64,000 bases of DNA from positions 10,227,369 to 10,291,368 of the forward strand of contig NC_091378.1 in assembly GCF_038502225.1 (NCBI RefSeq). Reading direction: 5' to 3'. Of this stretch, positions 1 through 10,801 are shown piece after piece. Positions within the stretch are counted from its first letter, which is position 1; every line of letters begins with the position of its first letter. The position numbers were made by a program, and so were the translations under genes. The DNA is from Cherax quadricarinatus. Taxonomy: Eukaryota > Arthropoda > Malacostraca > Decapoda > Parastacidae. A model generated the notes under the pieces. It was not told the DNA's origin and searched no databases. It was given only the letters and a program-made list of their open reading frames with translations.

Positions 1-126
1 TCTGGTTAGTGTGACTTTGTCAATGGTCCAAGTCGGACCGAAACGTCGTCGTAAGCTTCTCTCTTTTATGTGCGGGTTATTTGTGTATCGTTCCAGTCAC
101 GGTATTGTGCCTTTTTTGTTATTTAC
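1..126. repeat. Fragment of a dispersed repeat with a GACCGAAACGTCGTCG motif
   Basis: The first 126 bases carry a GACCGAAACGTCGTCG motif followed by GGGTTATTTGTGTATCGTTC. A related GGTTATTTGTGTATTG segment recurs at 61,618-61,660. I remember similar sequence as abundant in decapod genomes but cannot name a family. It ends where LINE-A sequence begins near 127. The left end is cut by the window edge. Confidence 0.45.
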
Positions 127-1210
127 AGGATTTTCCTTCCATGAATCCGTGCTGGTTGGCATTTATAATCTTGTTCCGTTCCAGATGCTCCACTACTCTC
201 CTCCTGATAATCTTCTCCATAACTTTGCATTCTATACACGTCAGTGACACAGGTCTGTAGTTTAGTGCCTCTTTTCTGTCTCCTTTTTTAAAAATGGGAA
301 CTACATTTGCCGTCTTCCATACCTCCGGTAGTTGTCCAGTTTCCAGGGATGTGTCGAAGATTGTGGCAAGTGGCACACACAACATATCCGCTCTCTCTCT
401 AAGGACCCACGGGGAGATGTTGTCCGGTCCCATTGCCTTTGAGGTATCGATGTCCCTTAGCAGCTTCTTCACCTCTTCCTCATTTGTATGTATGTCATCC
501 AACACTTGTTGGATATTCCTTGCTGGTGTCCCCCTCTGTTCTGTCCCCCCAGAGGCCTTCCTGTCTACACTGTAAATACTTTCTTAAATCTCATATTGAG
601 CTCCTCACATACTTCTTGATCATTTCTTGTGAGTTCCCCGCCTTCTTTCCTCAGCCTTATCACCTGGTCTTTGACTGTTGTCTTCCTCCTAATGTGGCTA
701 TACAGCAGTTTCGGGTCAGACTTGACTTTCGATGCCATGTCGTTCTCGTACTGTCGCTGGGCCTCCCTCCTTATCTGTGCATACTCGTTTCTGGCTCTTC
801 TACTAATCTCCTTATTTTCCTGAGTCCTTTGCCTACTGTACCTTTTCCATTCTCTGGTTCACTTAGTTTTTGCCTCCCTACACCTTCGGGTAAACGAAGG
901 ACTCACTTTGGTCTTCCTATTATTTCTATTTCTCTTGGCAAGAAACCTTTCCTCTGCCTCCTTGCACTTTGTTGTTACATATTCAATCATCTCGTTTACT
1001 GATTTTCCTACCAGTTCTCTGTCCTACTGAACCTCCTACAGGAAGTTCCTCATACCTGTGTAGTCCCCCCTTTTGTAGTTTGGCTTTTACCATTCGATTC
1101 CTGTTACCTTCTCCACTTGTAACTCTACTATATAATCAAAACTCAGAACCACGTGATCGCTAGCTCCAAGGGGCCTCTCGTAAGTGATGTCCTCAATGTC
1201 TGAACTGCTC

Positions 1211-1213
<3 letters not shown>
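127..1213 (-). mobile_element. LINE-A fragment (CR1/L2-type), endonuclease-RT linker and RT start
   Basis: This is a minus-strand copy of the LINE that is complete at 36,968-41,160, and it aligns by eye with about 38,190-39,285 of that copy. The clearest coding part is 119-505 on the minus strand, which has the RT N-terminal motifs KAMGPDNISPWVLRE, VPIFKKGDRKEALNYRPVS and NQHGF. Upstream of 505 the linker is recognisable only by switching frames, so the copy is a pseudogene. The 5' truncation lies directly at a (GT)n tract at 1214, and the 3' side is replaced by another repeat at 126. Confidence 0.8.
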
Positions 1214-1266
<53 letters not shown>

Positions 1267-1312
1267 TGTGTATGTGTGTGTATGTGTGTGTATGTGTGTG
1301 TGCGTGTGTGCG

Positions 1313-1378
<66 letters not shown>

Positions 1379-1404
1379 TGTGTGTACGTGTGTGCGCGTG
1401 TGCG

Positions 1405-1451
<47 letters not shown>

Positions 1452-1547
1452 ACTCACCTATATGTAGTTGCAGGGGTCAAGTGTGGATGTGTGTGTGTGT
1501 GTGTGTGTGTACACTCACCTATATGTAGTTGCAGGGGTCAAGTGTGG

Positions 1548-1580
<33 letters not shown>

Positions 1581-1695
1581 CACCTATATGTGGTTGCAGG
1601 GGTCAAGTGTGGATGTGTGTGTGTGTGTGTGTGTACTCACCTAGTTGTGGTTGCAAGGGTCAAGTGTGTGTGTGTGTGTGTACTCACCTAATTGT
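1214..1695. repeat. (GT)n tract with serial LINE-A tail stubs
   Basis: A long imperfect (GT)n tract (1214-1450, with TATG and GCGT variants) is followed by repeated short stubs of the LINE-A 3' end. The stubs begin with ACTCACC near 1452, 1513, 1578, 1635 and 1682 and run 12-40 bases (TATGTAGTTGCAGGGGTCAA) before (GT)n resumes. Each stub is the terminus of LINE-A, so this is either a tandem array seeded by a LINE tail or serial insertions into the microsatellite. Confidence 0.85.
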
Positions 1696-2287
1696 ACTCA
1701 CCTAGTTGAGGTTGCGGAGGTCGAGTCCGAGCTCCTGGCCCCGCCTCTTCACTGATCGCTACTAGGTCACTCTCCCTGAACCGTGAGCTTTATCATACCT
1801 CTGCTTAAAGCTATGTATGGATCCTGCCTCCACTACATCGCTTCCCAAACTATTCCACTTACTGACTACTCTGTGGCTGAAGAAATACTTCCTAACATCC
1901 CTGTGATTCATCTGTGTCTTCAACTTCCAACTGTGTCCCCTTGTTACTGTGTCCAATCTCTGGAACATCCTGTCTTTGTCCACCCTGTCAATTCCTCTCA
2001 GTATTTTGTATGTCGTTATCATGTCCCCCCTATCTCTCCTGTCCTCCAGTGTCATCAGGTTGATTTCCTTTAACCTCTCCTCGTAGGACATACCTCTTAG
2101 TTCTGGGACTAGTCTTGTTGCAAACCTTTGCACTTTCTCTAGTTTCTTTACGTGCTTGGCTAGGTGTGGGTTCCAAACTGGTGCCGCATACTCCAATATG
2201 GGCCTAACGTACACGGTGTACAGGGTCCTGAACGATTCCTTATTAAGATGTCGGAATGCTGTTCTGAGGTTTGCTAGGCGCCCATAT
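1696..2287 (-). mobile_element. LINE-A copy, 3' part (C-terminal domain and 3' end)
   Basis: On the minus strand 1762-2214 encodes the post-RT C-terminal domain typical of CR1/L2 elements: RPILEYAAPVWNPHL, QRFATRLVPELRGMSYEERL, TTYKILRGID and VRKYFFSHRVV, ending HSFKQRYDKAHG. The 3' end abuts (GT)n at 1695. The copy stops at 2287 only because an LTR element is inserted there. It resumes at 5480, so both pieces are one insertion of roughly 2.2 kb. Confidence 0.88.
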
Positions 2288-2620
2288 TGTTATTTCTGTT
2301 CTTCTACTGAACAACGGTTTAGTGCCGATGGAGGTAGCGTAGGTAGCAATGATACGGCCGTGGACTAGTTTGGCTTTAATTGGGTAGGAGTGAGTACACA
2401 ACGGGCAGTGTGAGGGAGTGACTGCAAGCCAGTCCGTGGAGGGGGAGCACTTGTGTCTGTCAAGTCGGTCGGCCTAGGAGTGAGGGAGAGGCATGGGCCG
2501 GCAGGCTGGCGTGCCTACCTAGAGGCCTGGCTACAGAGGGCAGCACCTGAGTGGCGCAAAATATGAACTTAGCTGGCAGACAGCATGGGCTGTCTGTGCA
2601 GACAGTACAGGCTGTCTACA
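2288..2620 (-). repeat. 3' LTR of LTR element 1
   Basis: This 333-bp repeat begins TGTTATTTCTG and ends GCTGTCTACA on the plus strand, so both termini fit TG...CA. It is nearly identical to 5147-5479 (for example CTTCTACTG against CTTCTGCTG), implying fairly recent insertion. Its last 160 bases resemble the LTRs at 55,601 and 58,108. Near the right end, TGTCTGTGCAGACAGTACAG can form a short hairpin. Confidence 0.88.
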
Positions 2621-3164
2621 TACGCTCGGCCACCTACCGCGCGTCGTCCCGACGCGACAATACTGGTGGGCCCGTAGGTATAAAGGAATTACGTACACTA
2701 GCTACCCCAGAGAGGGACTGGCTTTCGCTCACTAGTAAATAAAAAATGGACATAAAAATGCAACAGGCAAAAAAAAAACTCTCCCATCCAGGGGAAGAGA
2801 AAACTGGTTTGCCCGCGCTGTTTCATCGAGGAGAGAGTCCGGAGACGTCAGCACTGGAACTAAAATCTTCTATATACAGGTTGTCCGCAGGGCTGAACAT
2901 CAGTTGACCACTCGTCTACGAACGTTGTTGCACCCTCACATCTGCAAACAATGACTGACAGTAGCATTTCCTAAGGTGTGACATGTGACTCAGAGGGCAG
3001 CACTGCCCTGACCATAATACAGGCTTTTTTTTCCTTTTGTTATAAAAACACTGGTGCACATACGTACAATAATACTATATCCATGGAATTCATTACACTC
3101 TGGGTACCCTTCTAAAAGTATTTACATAATTACATGATGTTGTCCACCCTGACTCCATTATCGA

Positions 3165-3869
3165 CTAGCTATACAATGTGTGTGCATTTATACCCATTTC
3201 TGCAAGCAAACAATTAGTATAACTAGCGTAGGAGTCAGACAAGTCAGTAGGTACGTCAATGTCACAGAAATGTACTGTTGTCCTGGGTCGCAGGCCATAA
3301 GTATGGAGCCTTACTGGGCCGTCTTCCGTACCAGTAGTAGTGGGAGAAGGGATAGACGGTTTGTCCCTAACATTAGCCTGATCGTGGCGTTGCAACGCAC
3401 GCGCCTCCAGCTCTGCTTCGGCCTGCATATGGTCCACATACTTCATGTGATCAAGGTGGGCTTCCTTGATAGTTCCCGTAGCAATCTCCCTCACCTCGAA
3501 CTTATTGCCACGGAGCTGTCGTAGGACACGGTAAGGACCCACAAACTTTGGGACAAGTTTGTGCATACCTGGGGTCTGCACTAGGTTGAGCAACATAACT
3601 TTGCAACCTGGTTCCACTTTGCTTTCCTTGGTGGGGGCATTGCGCTCAGACGTGAACCTATCAGTAGCTTTCATAAGGTTCTCTCGTACCCGCTGGAAGA
3701 CAAGCTGCATTGTCCTCATCTTTACTACACTGGGGTTATCAGTATCGTAAGTAGGTCTAGGTGGAGCAAACAGAATTTCATATGGTAAGCGCTTGTCATA
3801 GCCATACAAAGCAAAATGAGGTGCAAGGATGCAGAATAAAATACTGGAATTTAAAATGTAGGAGTGCAA
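3165..3869 (-). pseudogene. Gypsy-type integrase C-terminal remnant
   Basis: The 234-codon frame contains HFALYGYDKRLPYEILF, then an HKLVPKFVGPYRVL stretch matching the GPY/F module that closes Ty3/gypsy integrases, then a hydrophilic tail. The integrase zinc finger and the DDE catalytic core are absent. The first 17 or so residues do not look like integrase, so an internal deletion junction probably lies near 3815. In a working element this domain binds DNA during integration. The remnant cannot be catalytic. Confidence 0.78.
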
Positions 3870-5124
3870 AAATAAATTTACAAAATTTAAGAAGCTGTAG
3901 GTAAAGTGGCAAAATGTGCACTGATGACACTGAACAATTTACTGAAGTATGGCTTCAGTAACTGTATTGGTGCAGGACAGTTAAATAATGTCACAAAATA
4001 TTAGGAAATGCTAGGTAAGTCACTGTTTACTTAAGTTTGAGTGCAGATGGACGAAGGTACTGGTGCTGCAGGAACTTTCAGTGATGATCTAGTGACACTA
4101 CACGCCTCCTAGCATTTGTATACTGCTATGGGGCTTCAATGTCGTAGGAAAAATGATCAGAATGGACTTGGGAAGAACAGGAAGGACCGGGGTAACTCTG
4201 TGGAGGTATAAGATATTAGAAGAACGTGGATACTCGGCGTGGACCACAGCTGTGCGTGGGTTGTTTACACTGGCAAGCATGTCTGGGCGCGCTGACTGAC
4301 TGCGGCTTCAGCACACGGAGAACAAAACATTTACTACTCGAACGTGCTAAAAACAAGCTTAAGTGAAACTTTGAACTGGGACGAGTAAGTTTTACTGTAA
4401 CAAATCACTGGGGAAAACAGAACTGGTGATGAACTGGGAATGTAACAGCAAGGGAAAGGGAGAAAAAAAATAAACTGGGCAACACAAAAAAAAACTGCAC
4501 TGGCTGGAGATACGTAGACGCTGAGTAGTTGTAGACACTATGATGAGTCACGAGCCACTGTAGACGCTGAACTGAGCTGGCTTAGGGGCTAAGCCAACTG
4601 GGTTCCCACGTGGTTAAGCCAGGTAGAACGTCTTGGAGGAAACTGGGAAGAACACAACACACATGGACGGCGAGATGGACGTCGTTGCGTAGCAGAGAAG
4701 GCTGTAGAGGAGGCTGGTGTGTTTACACGCTGATTAGGGTATAAACCAACCCCAGAGCTGCCTCGTGGTCACGCGTGGAGCCACACGAAGCCAACACACT
4801 AAACGACCTCACCTCTACTTCTTGTAGCTGAGAAGGGCGTAGGGACGCTGTAGGAGGCAGAAGAATGGTGCTGGAGAGTGTTGAAGGGCTGTAGAGAGGG
4901 TGATGAGGTGAACACGTGACTGCTAAGGCTGGAGATGACGCCGTGACGCCTATGTCCAGATTTTGTGGGAAAAATCTAGGACGAAGATCTATCTCAGGTC
5001 CCGTCAAGACGCTGGGAGTAACAGATAACTCTTTAGGCCAGCAGGTGCGTTGGATGACGACGGATGATGTTGACTGGCGTCGACTGATGGTGTTGACCCC
5101 TCCACCCTGAAGAGGCTCACAATG

Positions 5125-5146
5125 CCGTTGACTCCGCTGTCACCAC
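5125..5146 (-). other. Putative primer-binding site of LTR element 1
   Basis: Directly inside the 5' LTR on the minus strand the sequence is GTGGTGACAGCGGAGTC. The second LTR element has TTGGTAGCAGCGGTGGTCG in the same place (58,089-58,107). Both share a (G)GGT(A/G)(G/A)CAGCGG core of the kind that pairs with a tRNA 3' end. The tRNA is not identified. Confidence 0.4.
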
Positions 5147-5479
5147 TGTTATTTCTGTTCTTCTGCTGAACAACGGTTTAGTGCCGATGGAGGTAGCGTA
5201 GGTAGCAATGATACGGCCGTGGACTAGTTTGGCTTTAATTGGGTAGGAGTGAGTACACAACGGGCAGTGTGAGGGAGTGACCGCAAGCCAGTCCGTGGAG
5301 GGGGAGCACTTGTGTCTGTCAAGTCGGTCGGCCTAGGAGTGAGGGAGAGGCATGGGCCGGCAGGCTGGCGTGCCTACCTAGAGGCCTGGCTACAGAGGGC
5401 AGCACCTGAGAGGCACAAAATATGAACTAAGCTGGCAGACAGCATGGGCTGTCTGTGCAGACAGTACAGGCTGTCTACA
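5147..5479 (-). repeat. 5' LTR of LTR element 1
   Basis: This is the partner of 2288-2620, with the same length and termini. LINE-A sequence (ATATGCTGCAGCAG) resumes at 5480. In the minus orientation this copy would carry the promoter. No convincing TATA box was identified. Confidence 0.88.
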
Positions 5480-7043
5480 ATATGCTGCAGCAGTTATTTG
5501 GTTGATGTGCGCTTCAGGAGATGTGCCTGGTGTTATACTCACCCGAAGATCTTTTTCCTTGAGTGAGGTTTGTAGTCTCTGGCCCCCTAGACTGTACTCC
5601 CTCTGCGGTCTTCTTTGCCCTTCCCCAATCTTCATGACTTTGCACTTGGTGGGATTGAACTCCAGGAGCCAATTGCTGGACCAGGTCTGCAGCCTGTCCA
5701 GATCCCTTTGTAGTTCTGCATGATCTTCGATCGAGTGAATTCTTCTCATCAACTTCACGTCATCTGCAAACAGGGACACCTCAGAGTCTATTCCTTCCGT
5801 CATGTCGTTCACAAATACCAGAAACAGCACTGGTCCTAGGACTGACCCCTGTGGGACCCCGCTGGTCACAGGTGCCCACTCTGACACCTCGCCACGTACC
5901 ATGACTCGCTGCTGTCTTCCTGACAAGTATTCCCTGATCCATTGTAGTGCCTTCCCTGTTATCCCTGCTTGGTCCTCCAGTTTTTGCACCAATCTCTTGT
6001 GTGGAACTGTGTCAAACGCCTTCTTGCAGTCCAAGAATATGCAATCTACCCACCCCTCTCTCTCTTGTCTTATTGCTGTCACCATGTCATAGAACTCCAG
6101 TAGGTTTGTGACACAGGATTTCCCATCCCTGAAACCATGTTGGCTGCTGTTGATGAGATCATTCCTTTCTAGGTGTTCCACCACTCTTCTGATAATCTTC
6201 TCCATGATTTTGCATACTATACATGTCAGTGACATTGGTCTGTAGTTTAATGCTTCATGTCTGTCTCTTTTTTTAAAGATTGGGACTACATTTGCTGTCT
6301 TCCATGCCTCAGGCAATCTCCCTGTTTCGATAGATGTATTGAATATTGTTGTTAGGAGTACACATAGCACCTCTGCTCCCTCTCTCAATACCCATGGGGA
6401 GATGTTATCTGGCCCCATTGCCTTTGAGGTATCTAGCTCACTCAGAAGCCTCTTCACTTCTTCCTCGGTTGTGTGCACTGTGTCCAGCACATGGTGGTGT
6501 GCCCCACCTCTCCGTCTTTCTGGAGCCCCTTCTATCTCCTCTGTGAACACTTCTTTGAATCTCTTGTTGAGTTCCTCACATACTTCACGGTCATTTCTTG
6601 TTGTCTCTCCTCCTTCCTTCCTTAGCCTGATTACCTGGTCCTTGACTGTTGTTTTTCTCCTGATGTGGCTGTACAACAGTTTCGGGTCAGATATGGCTTT
6701 CGCTGCTATGTCATTTTCATATTGTCTTTGGGCCTCCCTTCTTATCTGTGCATATTCGTTTCTGGCTCTACGACTGCTCTCCGTATTCTCCTGGCTCCTT
6801 TGCCTTCTATATTTCTTCCATTCCCTAGCACACTTGGTTTTTGCCTCCCTGCACCTTTGGGTAAACCATGGGCTCATCCTGGCTTTTTCATTATTCCTGT
6901 TACCCTTGGGTACAAACCTCTCCTCAGCCTCCTTGCATTTTGTTGCTACACATTCCATCATCTCATTAACTGGCTTCCCTGCCAGTTCTCTGTCCCACTG
7001 AACCCCATTCAGGAAGTTCCTCATTCCTGTGTAGTCCCCTTTC

Positions 7044-7047
<4 letters not shown>
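5480..7047 (-). pseudogene. LINE-A ORF2 fragment (linker and reverse transcriptase)
   Basis: The minus-strand frame encodes, in order, the post-endonuclease linker (GDYTGMRNFL, SPWFTQRCREAKTKC), the RT fingers (KAMGPDNISPWVL, VVPIFKKRD), the palm motif FLDCKKAFDTVPH, SGVPQGSVLGPVLF and the catalytic box SLFADDVKLM. This RT would copy LINE RNA at a nicked target. The endonuclease domain is missing: the copy is 5'-truncated at 7047, where (GT)n starts, and the frame runs into the translated repeat. On the other side an LTR element cuts it at 5480, and the C-terminal domain lies at 1696-2287. Confidence 0.88.
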
Positions 7048-7078
<31 letters not shown>

Positions 7079-7270
7079 CACCTAGTTGTGGTTGCAGGGG
7101 TCAAGTGTGTGTGTGTGTGTACTCACCTAGTTGTACTCACCTAGTTGAGGTTGCGGGGGTCGAGTCCGAGCTCCTGGCCCCGCCTCTTCACTGATCGCTA
7201 CTAGGTCACTCTCCCTGAACCGTGAGCTTTATCATACCTCTGTTTAAAGCTATGTATGGATCCTGCCTCC

Positions 7271-7343
<73 letters not shown>

Positions 7344-7386
7344 TGTATGTGTATGTGTGTGTGTGCCTGTGTGTGTGTGTGTGTGT
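7048..7386. repeat. (GT)n tracts with two LINE-A 3' stubs
   Basis: (GT)n at 7048-7073 is followed by a 30-base LINE-A tail (ACTCACC at 7076), more (GT)n, then a duplicated tail start (ACTCACCTAGTTGT twice, about 7120-7145). A 150-bp LINE-A 3' end follows to 7274 (GAGCTTTATCATACC, CTATGTATGGATCC), then (GT)n to 7386. The 150-bp stub is again bounded by (GT)n on both sides. Confidence 0.85.
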
Positions 7387-7962
7387 AGTCACCTAGTTGT
7401 GATTGCAGGGGAAGAGTCACAGCTCCTGGCCCCGCCTCTTCACTGGCCGCTACTGGGTCACTCTTCCTGCTTCATGAGCTTTATCATACCTTTTCTTAAA
7501 GCTATGTATGGTTCCTGCCTCCACTACCTCACTTGCTAGGCTATTCCACTTCCTGACTACTCTATGACTGAAGAAATACTTCCTAACATCCCTTTGACTC
7601 ATCTGGGTCTTCAGCTTCCAATTGTGACCCCTTGTTTCTGTGTCCTCTCTCTGGAACATCCTATCTCTGTCCACCTTGTCTATTCCACGCAGTGCTTTGT
7701 ATGTCGTTATCATGTCTCCCCTAACTCTCATGTCCTCCAGTGTTGTCAGGCAGATTTCCCTTAACCTTCCTTCGTAGGACATTCCCCTTAGCTCTGGAAC
7801 TAACCTTGTCGCAAACCTTTGCACTTTCTCTAATTTCTTGACGTGCTTGATCAAGTGTGGGTTACAAACTGGTGCTGCATACTCCAGTAAGGGCCTGACG
7901 TACACGGTGTACAGTGTCTTGAACGATTCCTTACTAAGGTATCGGAATGCTATTCTCAGGTT
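7387..7962 (-). mobile_element. LINE-A 3' fragment (C-terminal domain)
   Basis: Minus-strand 7450-7962 encodes the CR1/L2 C-terminal domain from LRIAFRYLSKESFKTLYTVY through QRFATRLVPELRGMSYEGRL to VVRKWNSLASEVVEAG. The frame is open but lacks the RT. Both ends sit at (GT)n. Confidence 0.85.
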
Positions 7963-8530
7963 TGTGTGTGTGTGTGTGTGTGTGTACTCACCTATTTGTG
8001 GTTGCAGGGGTTGATTCATAGCTCCTGGCCCCCCTCTTTACTGTGTGTGTGTGTGTACTCACCTAGTTGAGGTTGCGGGGGTCGAGTCCGAGCTCCTGGC
8101 CCCGCCTCTTCACTGATCGCTACTAGGTCACTCTCCCTGAGCCGTGAGCTTTATCATACCTCTGCTTAAAACTATGTATGGATCCTGCCTCCACTACATC
8201 GCTTCCCTGCCTTAAACTATTCTTCACTTACTGACTACTCTGTTTCTGGCTGAAGAAACGCAGTACTTCCTACCCTCCTGTCCTCCACATTTCCCTGTGA
8301 TTCATCTGTAACCTTGTCTTCAGCTTCCAACTGTGTGCCCCTTGGGCCTACTGTGTCCAATCTCTGGAACAGGTCCTGTCTTTGTCTTTGTCGGTGTTAT
8401 ACTGTGAGTGTTTGTCTTTGGCCACCTAGCCTATACTCTGTCTGTGGTCTTCTGTGCCCTTCCCCTATCTTCATGACTTTGCATGAGTGTCATGTCGTTC
8501 ACATATACCAAAAATAGCACTGGTCCTAGT
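7963..8530 (-). mobile_element. LINE-A stub and a scrambled, internally deleted LINE-A copy
   Basis: After (GT)n a 55-bp tail stub lies at 7986-8041. Then 8057-8529 starts as a normal LINE-A 3' end, but beyond about 8205 it becomes a patchwork: short LINE-A segments in correct order separated by 4-14-base additions or deletions, jumping from the C-terminal domain to the RT region (GTCATGTCGTTCACATATAC near 8490). No frame survives. See findings. Confidence 0.7.
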
Positions 8531-8542
8531 GTGGGTGTGTGT

Positions 8543-10323
8543 ACTCACCTATTTGTACTCACCTATCTGTGGTTGCAGATTCATAGCTCCTGGCCCCGCC
8601 TCTTTACTGTACTCACCTATTTGTGGTTGCAGGGGTCGAGTCATAGCTCCTGGCCCCGCCTCTTCACTGACTGCTACTAGGTCCTCTCTCTCCCTGCTCC
8701 ATGAGCTTTATCATACCTCGCCTTAAAACTATGTATGGTTCCCGCCTCCACTACTTCACTTTCTAGGCTATTCCACGGCTTGACTACTCTATGACTGAAG
8801 AAATACTTCCTAACATCCCTTTGATTCATCTGAGTCTTTAACTTCCAATCGTGACCTCTTGTGTCTGTGTCCCATCTCTGGAACATCCCGTCTTTGTCCA
8901 CCTCGTCTATTCCGTGCAGTATTTTATATGTCGTTATCATGTCTCCCCTGACCCTCCTGGCCTCCAGTGTCGTCAGGCCGATTTCCCTCAACCTTTCTTC
9001 GTAGGACAATCCCCGTAGCTCTGCAACTAGCCTTGTTGCAAACCTTTGTACTTTCTCTAACTTCTTGACGTGCTTGACCAGGTGTGAGTTGCAAACTGGT
9101 GCTGCATACTCCAGTATGGGCCTGACGTACACAGTGTACAGTGTCTTGAACGATTCTTAGTTGATGTGTGCCTCCGAAGACGTGCTCGGTGCTATGGTCT
9201 CACCACAAGATCTTTCTCCTTGAGTGAGGTTTGCAGTCTTTGTCCATCTAGCTTATACTCTGTCTGCGGTCTTCTTTGCCCTTCCCCAATCTTCAGGACT
9301 TTGCATTTGGCAGGGTTAAATTCGAAAAGCCAGTTTCTGGACCACGTGTCCAGTCTGTCCAGGTCTCTTCTCATCAACTTCACATCATCTGCGAACAGGG
9401 ACACTTCAGAGTCTATCTCTTCCATCATGTCATTCACATATATCAAAAATAGCACTGGTCCTAGAACTGACCCCTGTGGGACCCCGCTCGTCACAGGCGC
9501 CCGCTGTGATACCTCTTCACGTACCATGACTCGTTGTTGCTTCCCTGTCCGGTATTCTCTGATCCATTGCAGTGCCCTCCTTGTTATACGCGCCTGATCC
9601 TCTATCTTCTACACTAATCTCTTGTGAGGAACTGTGTGAAAGGCCTTCCTGCAGTCCAGGAAAATGCAATCCACCTCTCTCTATCTCTCGTATCTTACCT
9701 CTGTTACCTTGTCATAAAATTCCAGAAGGTTTGTGACACAGGATTTGCCTTCCATGAATCCATGCTGGTTGTCATTCATAATCCTGTTCCATTCCAGGTG
9801 TTCTACCACTTTCCTCCTGATAATCTTCTCCATGACTTTGCATTCTATACACGTCAGAGGCACTGGTCTGTAGTTTAGTGCCTCATTTCTGTCTCCTTTT
9901 TTAAAAATGGGGACTACATTTGCCGTCTTCCATACCTCAGGTAGTTGCCCAGTTTCAAGGGATGTATTGAAGATTGTGGTTAGTGGCACGCACATATTCT
10001 CTGCTCCTTCTCTAAGGACCCACAGGGAGATGTCCGGTTCCATCGCCTTTGAGGTATCAAGGTCACTTAGCAGCTTCTGCACATCCTCCTCCGTTGTTCG
10101 TATGTCATCCAACACTTGTTGGTATATTCCCTGTTGATGTTCCCTTCTGTGCTGTCTTCCCAGAGCCCTTCCTGTCTCTACTGTAAAAACTTCCTTAAAT
10201 CTCCTATTTAGCTCCTCACATACCTCCTGATAATTTCTTGTGAGTTCCCCACCTTCTGTCCTCAGTCTGATCATCTGGTCTTCGACTGTTGTCTTCCTCC
10301 TGATGTGGCTATACAGCAGTTTC
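8543..10323 (-). mobile_element. LINE-A copy with internal deletion (RT to 3' end)
   Basis: Three tail starts (ACTCACC at 8543, 8557 and 8611) lead into a 1.7-kb minus-strand copy. Frames at 8677-9132 give the C-terminal domain (RPILEYAAPVCN, VRKYFFSHRVV). Frames at 9192-9527 give VPQGSVLGPVLF and SLFADDVKLMRR, and 9681-10,325 gives SHIRRKTTVEDQ, VPIFKKGDRNEALNYRPV. A deletion near 9157 removes the segment between palm and C-terminal domain. Frameshifts occur elsewhere, so it is a pseudogene. The 5' truncation falls at (GT)n at 10,324. Confidence 0.85.
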
Positions 10324-10605
10324 GTGTGTGTGTGTGTGTGTGTGTGTATCTGTGTGTGTGTGTATCTGTGTGTGTGTGTGTGTGTACTCACCTAGTTGAG
10401 GTTGCAGGGGTCGAGTCCTAGCTCCTGGCCCCGCCTCTTCACTGGTCACTACTGGAGCACTCTCCCGGAACCGTGAGCTTTATCATACCTCTGCTTAAAG
10501 CTAAGCTATGTAGGGATCCTGCCTCCCCTACATCGCTTCCCAAACTATTCCACTTCCTGACTATTCTGTGACTGAAGAAACACTTCCTAACATCCCTGTG
10601 ATTCA

Positions 10606-10683
<78 letters not shown>

Positions 10684-10700
10684 TGTGTGTGTGTGTGTGC
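10324..10700 (-). mobile_element. (GT)n, LINE-A 3' fragment, (GT)n
   Basis: (GT)n with ATCT interruptions (10,324-10,384) is followed by 220 bp of LINE-A 3' end (10,386-10,607) and a long (GT)n (10,608-10,700). The last tract lies only about 100 bp before the splice acceptor at 10,801, so these insertions are in the intron of the neuroligin-like gene and opposite to it in orientation. Confidence 0.85.
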
Positions 10701-10777
10701 ACCTTAGAATAAATTCAACTCTAGTAAAATTCCACTTTTACTATATACAAATTCTTTACTTGAGTACATTGTAATAA

Positions 10778-10801
10778 TTTATGTGTTACATCTTCCCACA
10801 G
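10778..10801 (+). other. Splice acceptor of the neuroligin-like terminal exon
   Basis: TTACATCTTCCCACAG ends in AG at 10,800-10,801 and is preceded by a T-rich stretch. The reading frame continues in phase 0 from ATG AAG at 10,802. Bases upstream of this site are open in the same frame only for a few codons and have no coding character. Confidence 0.7.

Larger units (their letters stand above)
2288..5479 (-). mobile_element. Ty3/gypsy-type LTR retrotransposon, internally deleted
   Basis: Two 333-bp direct repeats (2288-2620 and 5147-5479), each starting TG and ending CA, flank 2.5 kb. The host LINE-A reads across the insertion, and ATAT is present on both sides (2284-2287 and 5480-5483), a 4-bp target duplication as Ty3/gypsy elements make. 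The only recognisable protein is an integrase C-terminus (3165-3869, minus), which sets the orientation. No gag, protease, RT or RNase H was seen, so most of pol is deleted. 2621-3164 and 3870-5146 hold no convincing gene; part is probably the untranslated leader. It must be moved by another element. Confidence 0.85.

Noticed and set aside
1184..1691. Long open frames of alternating Cys-Val or His-Thr over the GT repeats (also near 7,222, 10,568 and 54,221)
   Set aside because: They arise because (GT)n has no stop codons in any frame. There is no coding evidence.
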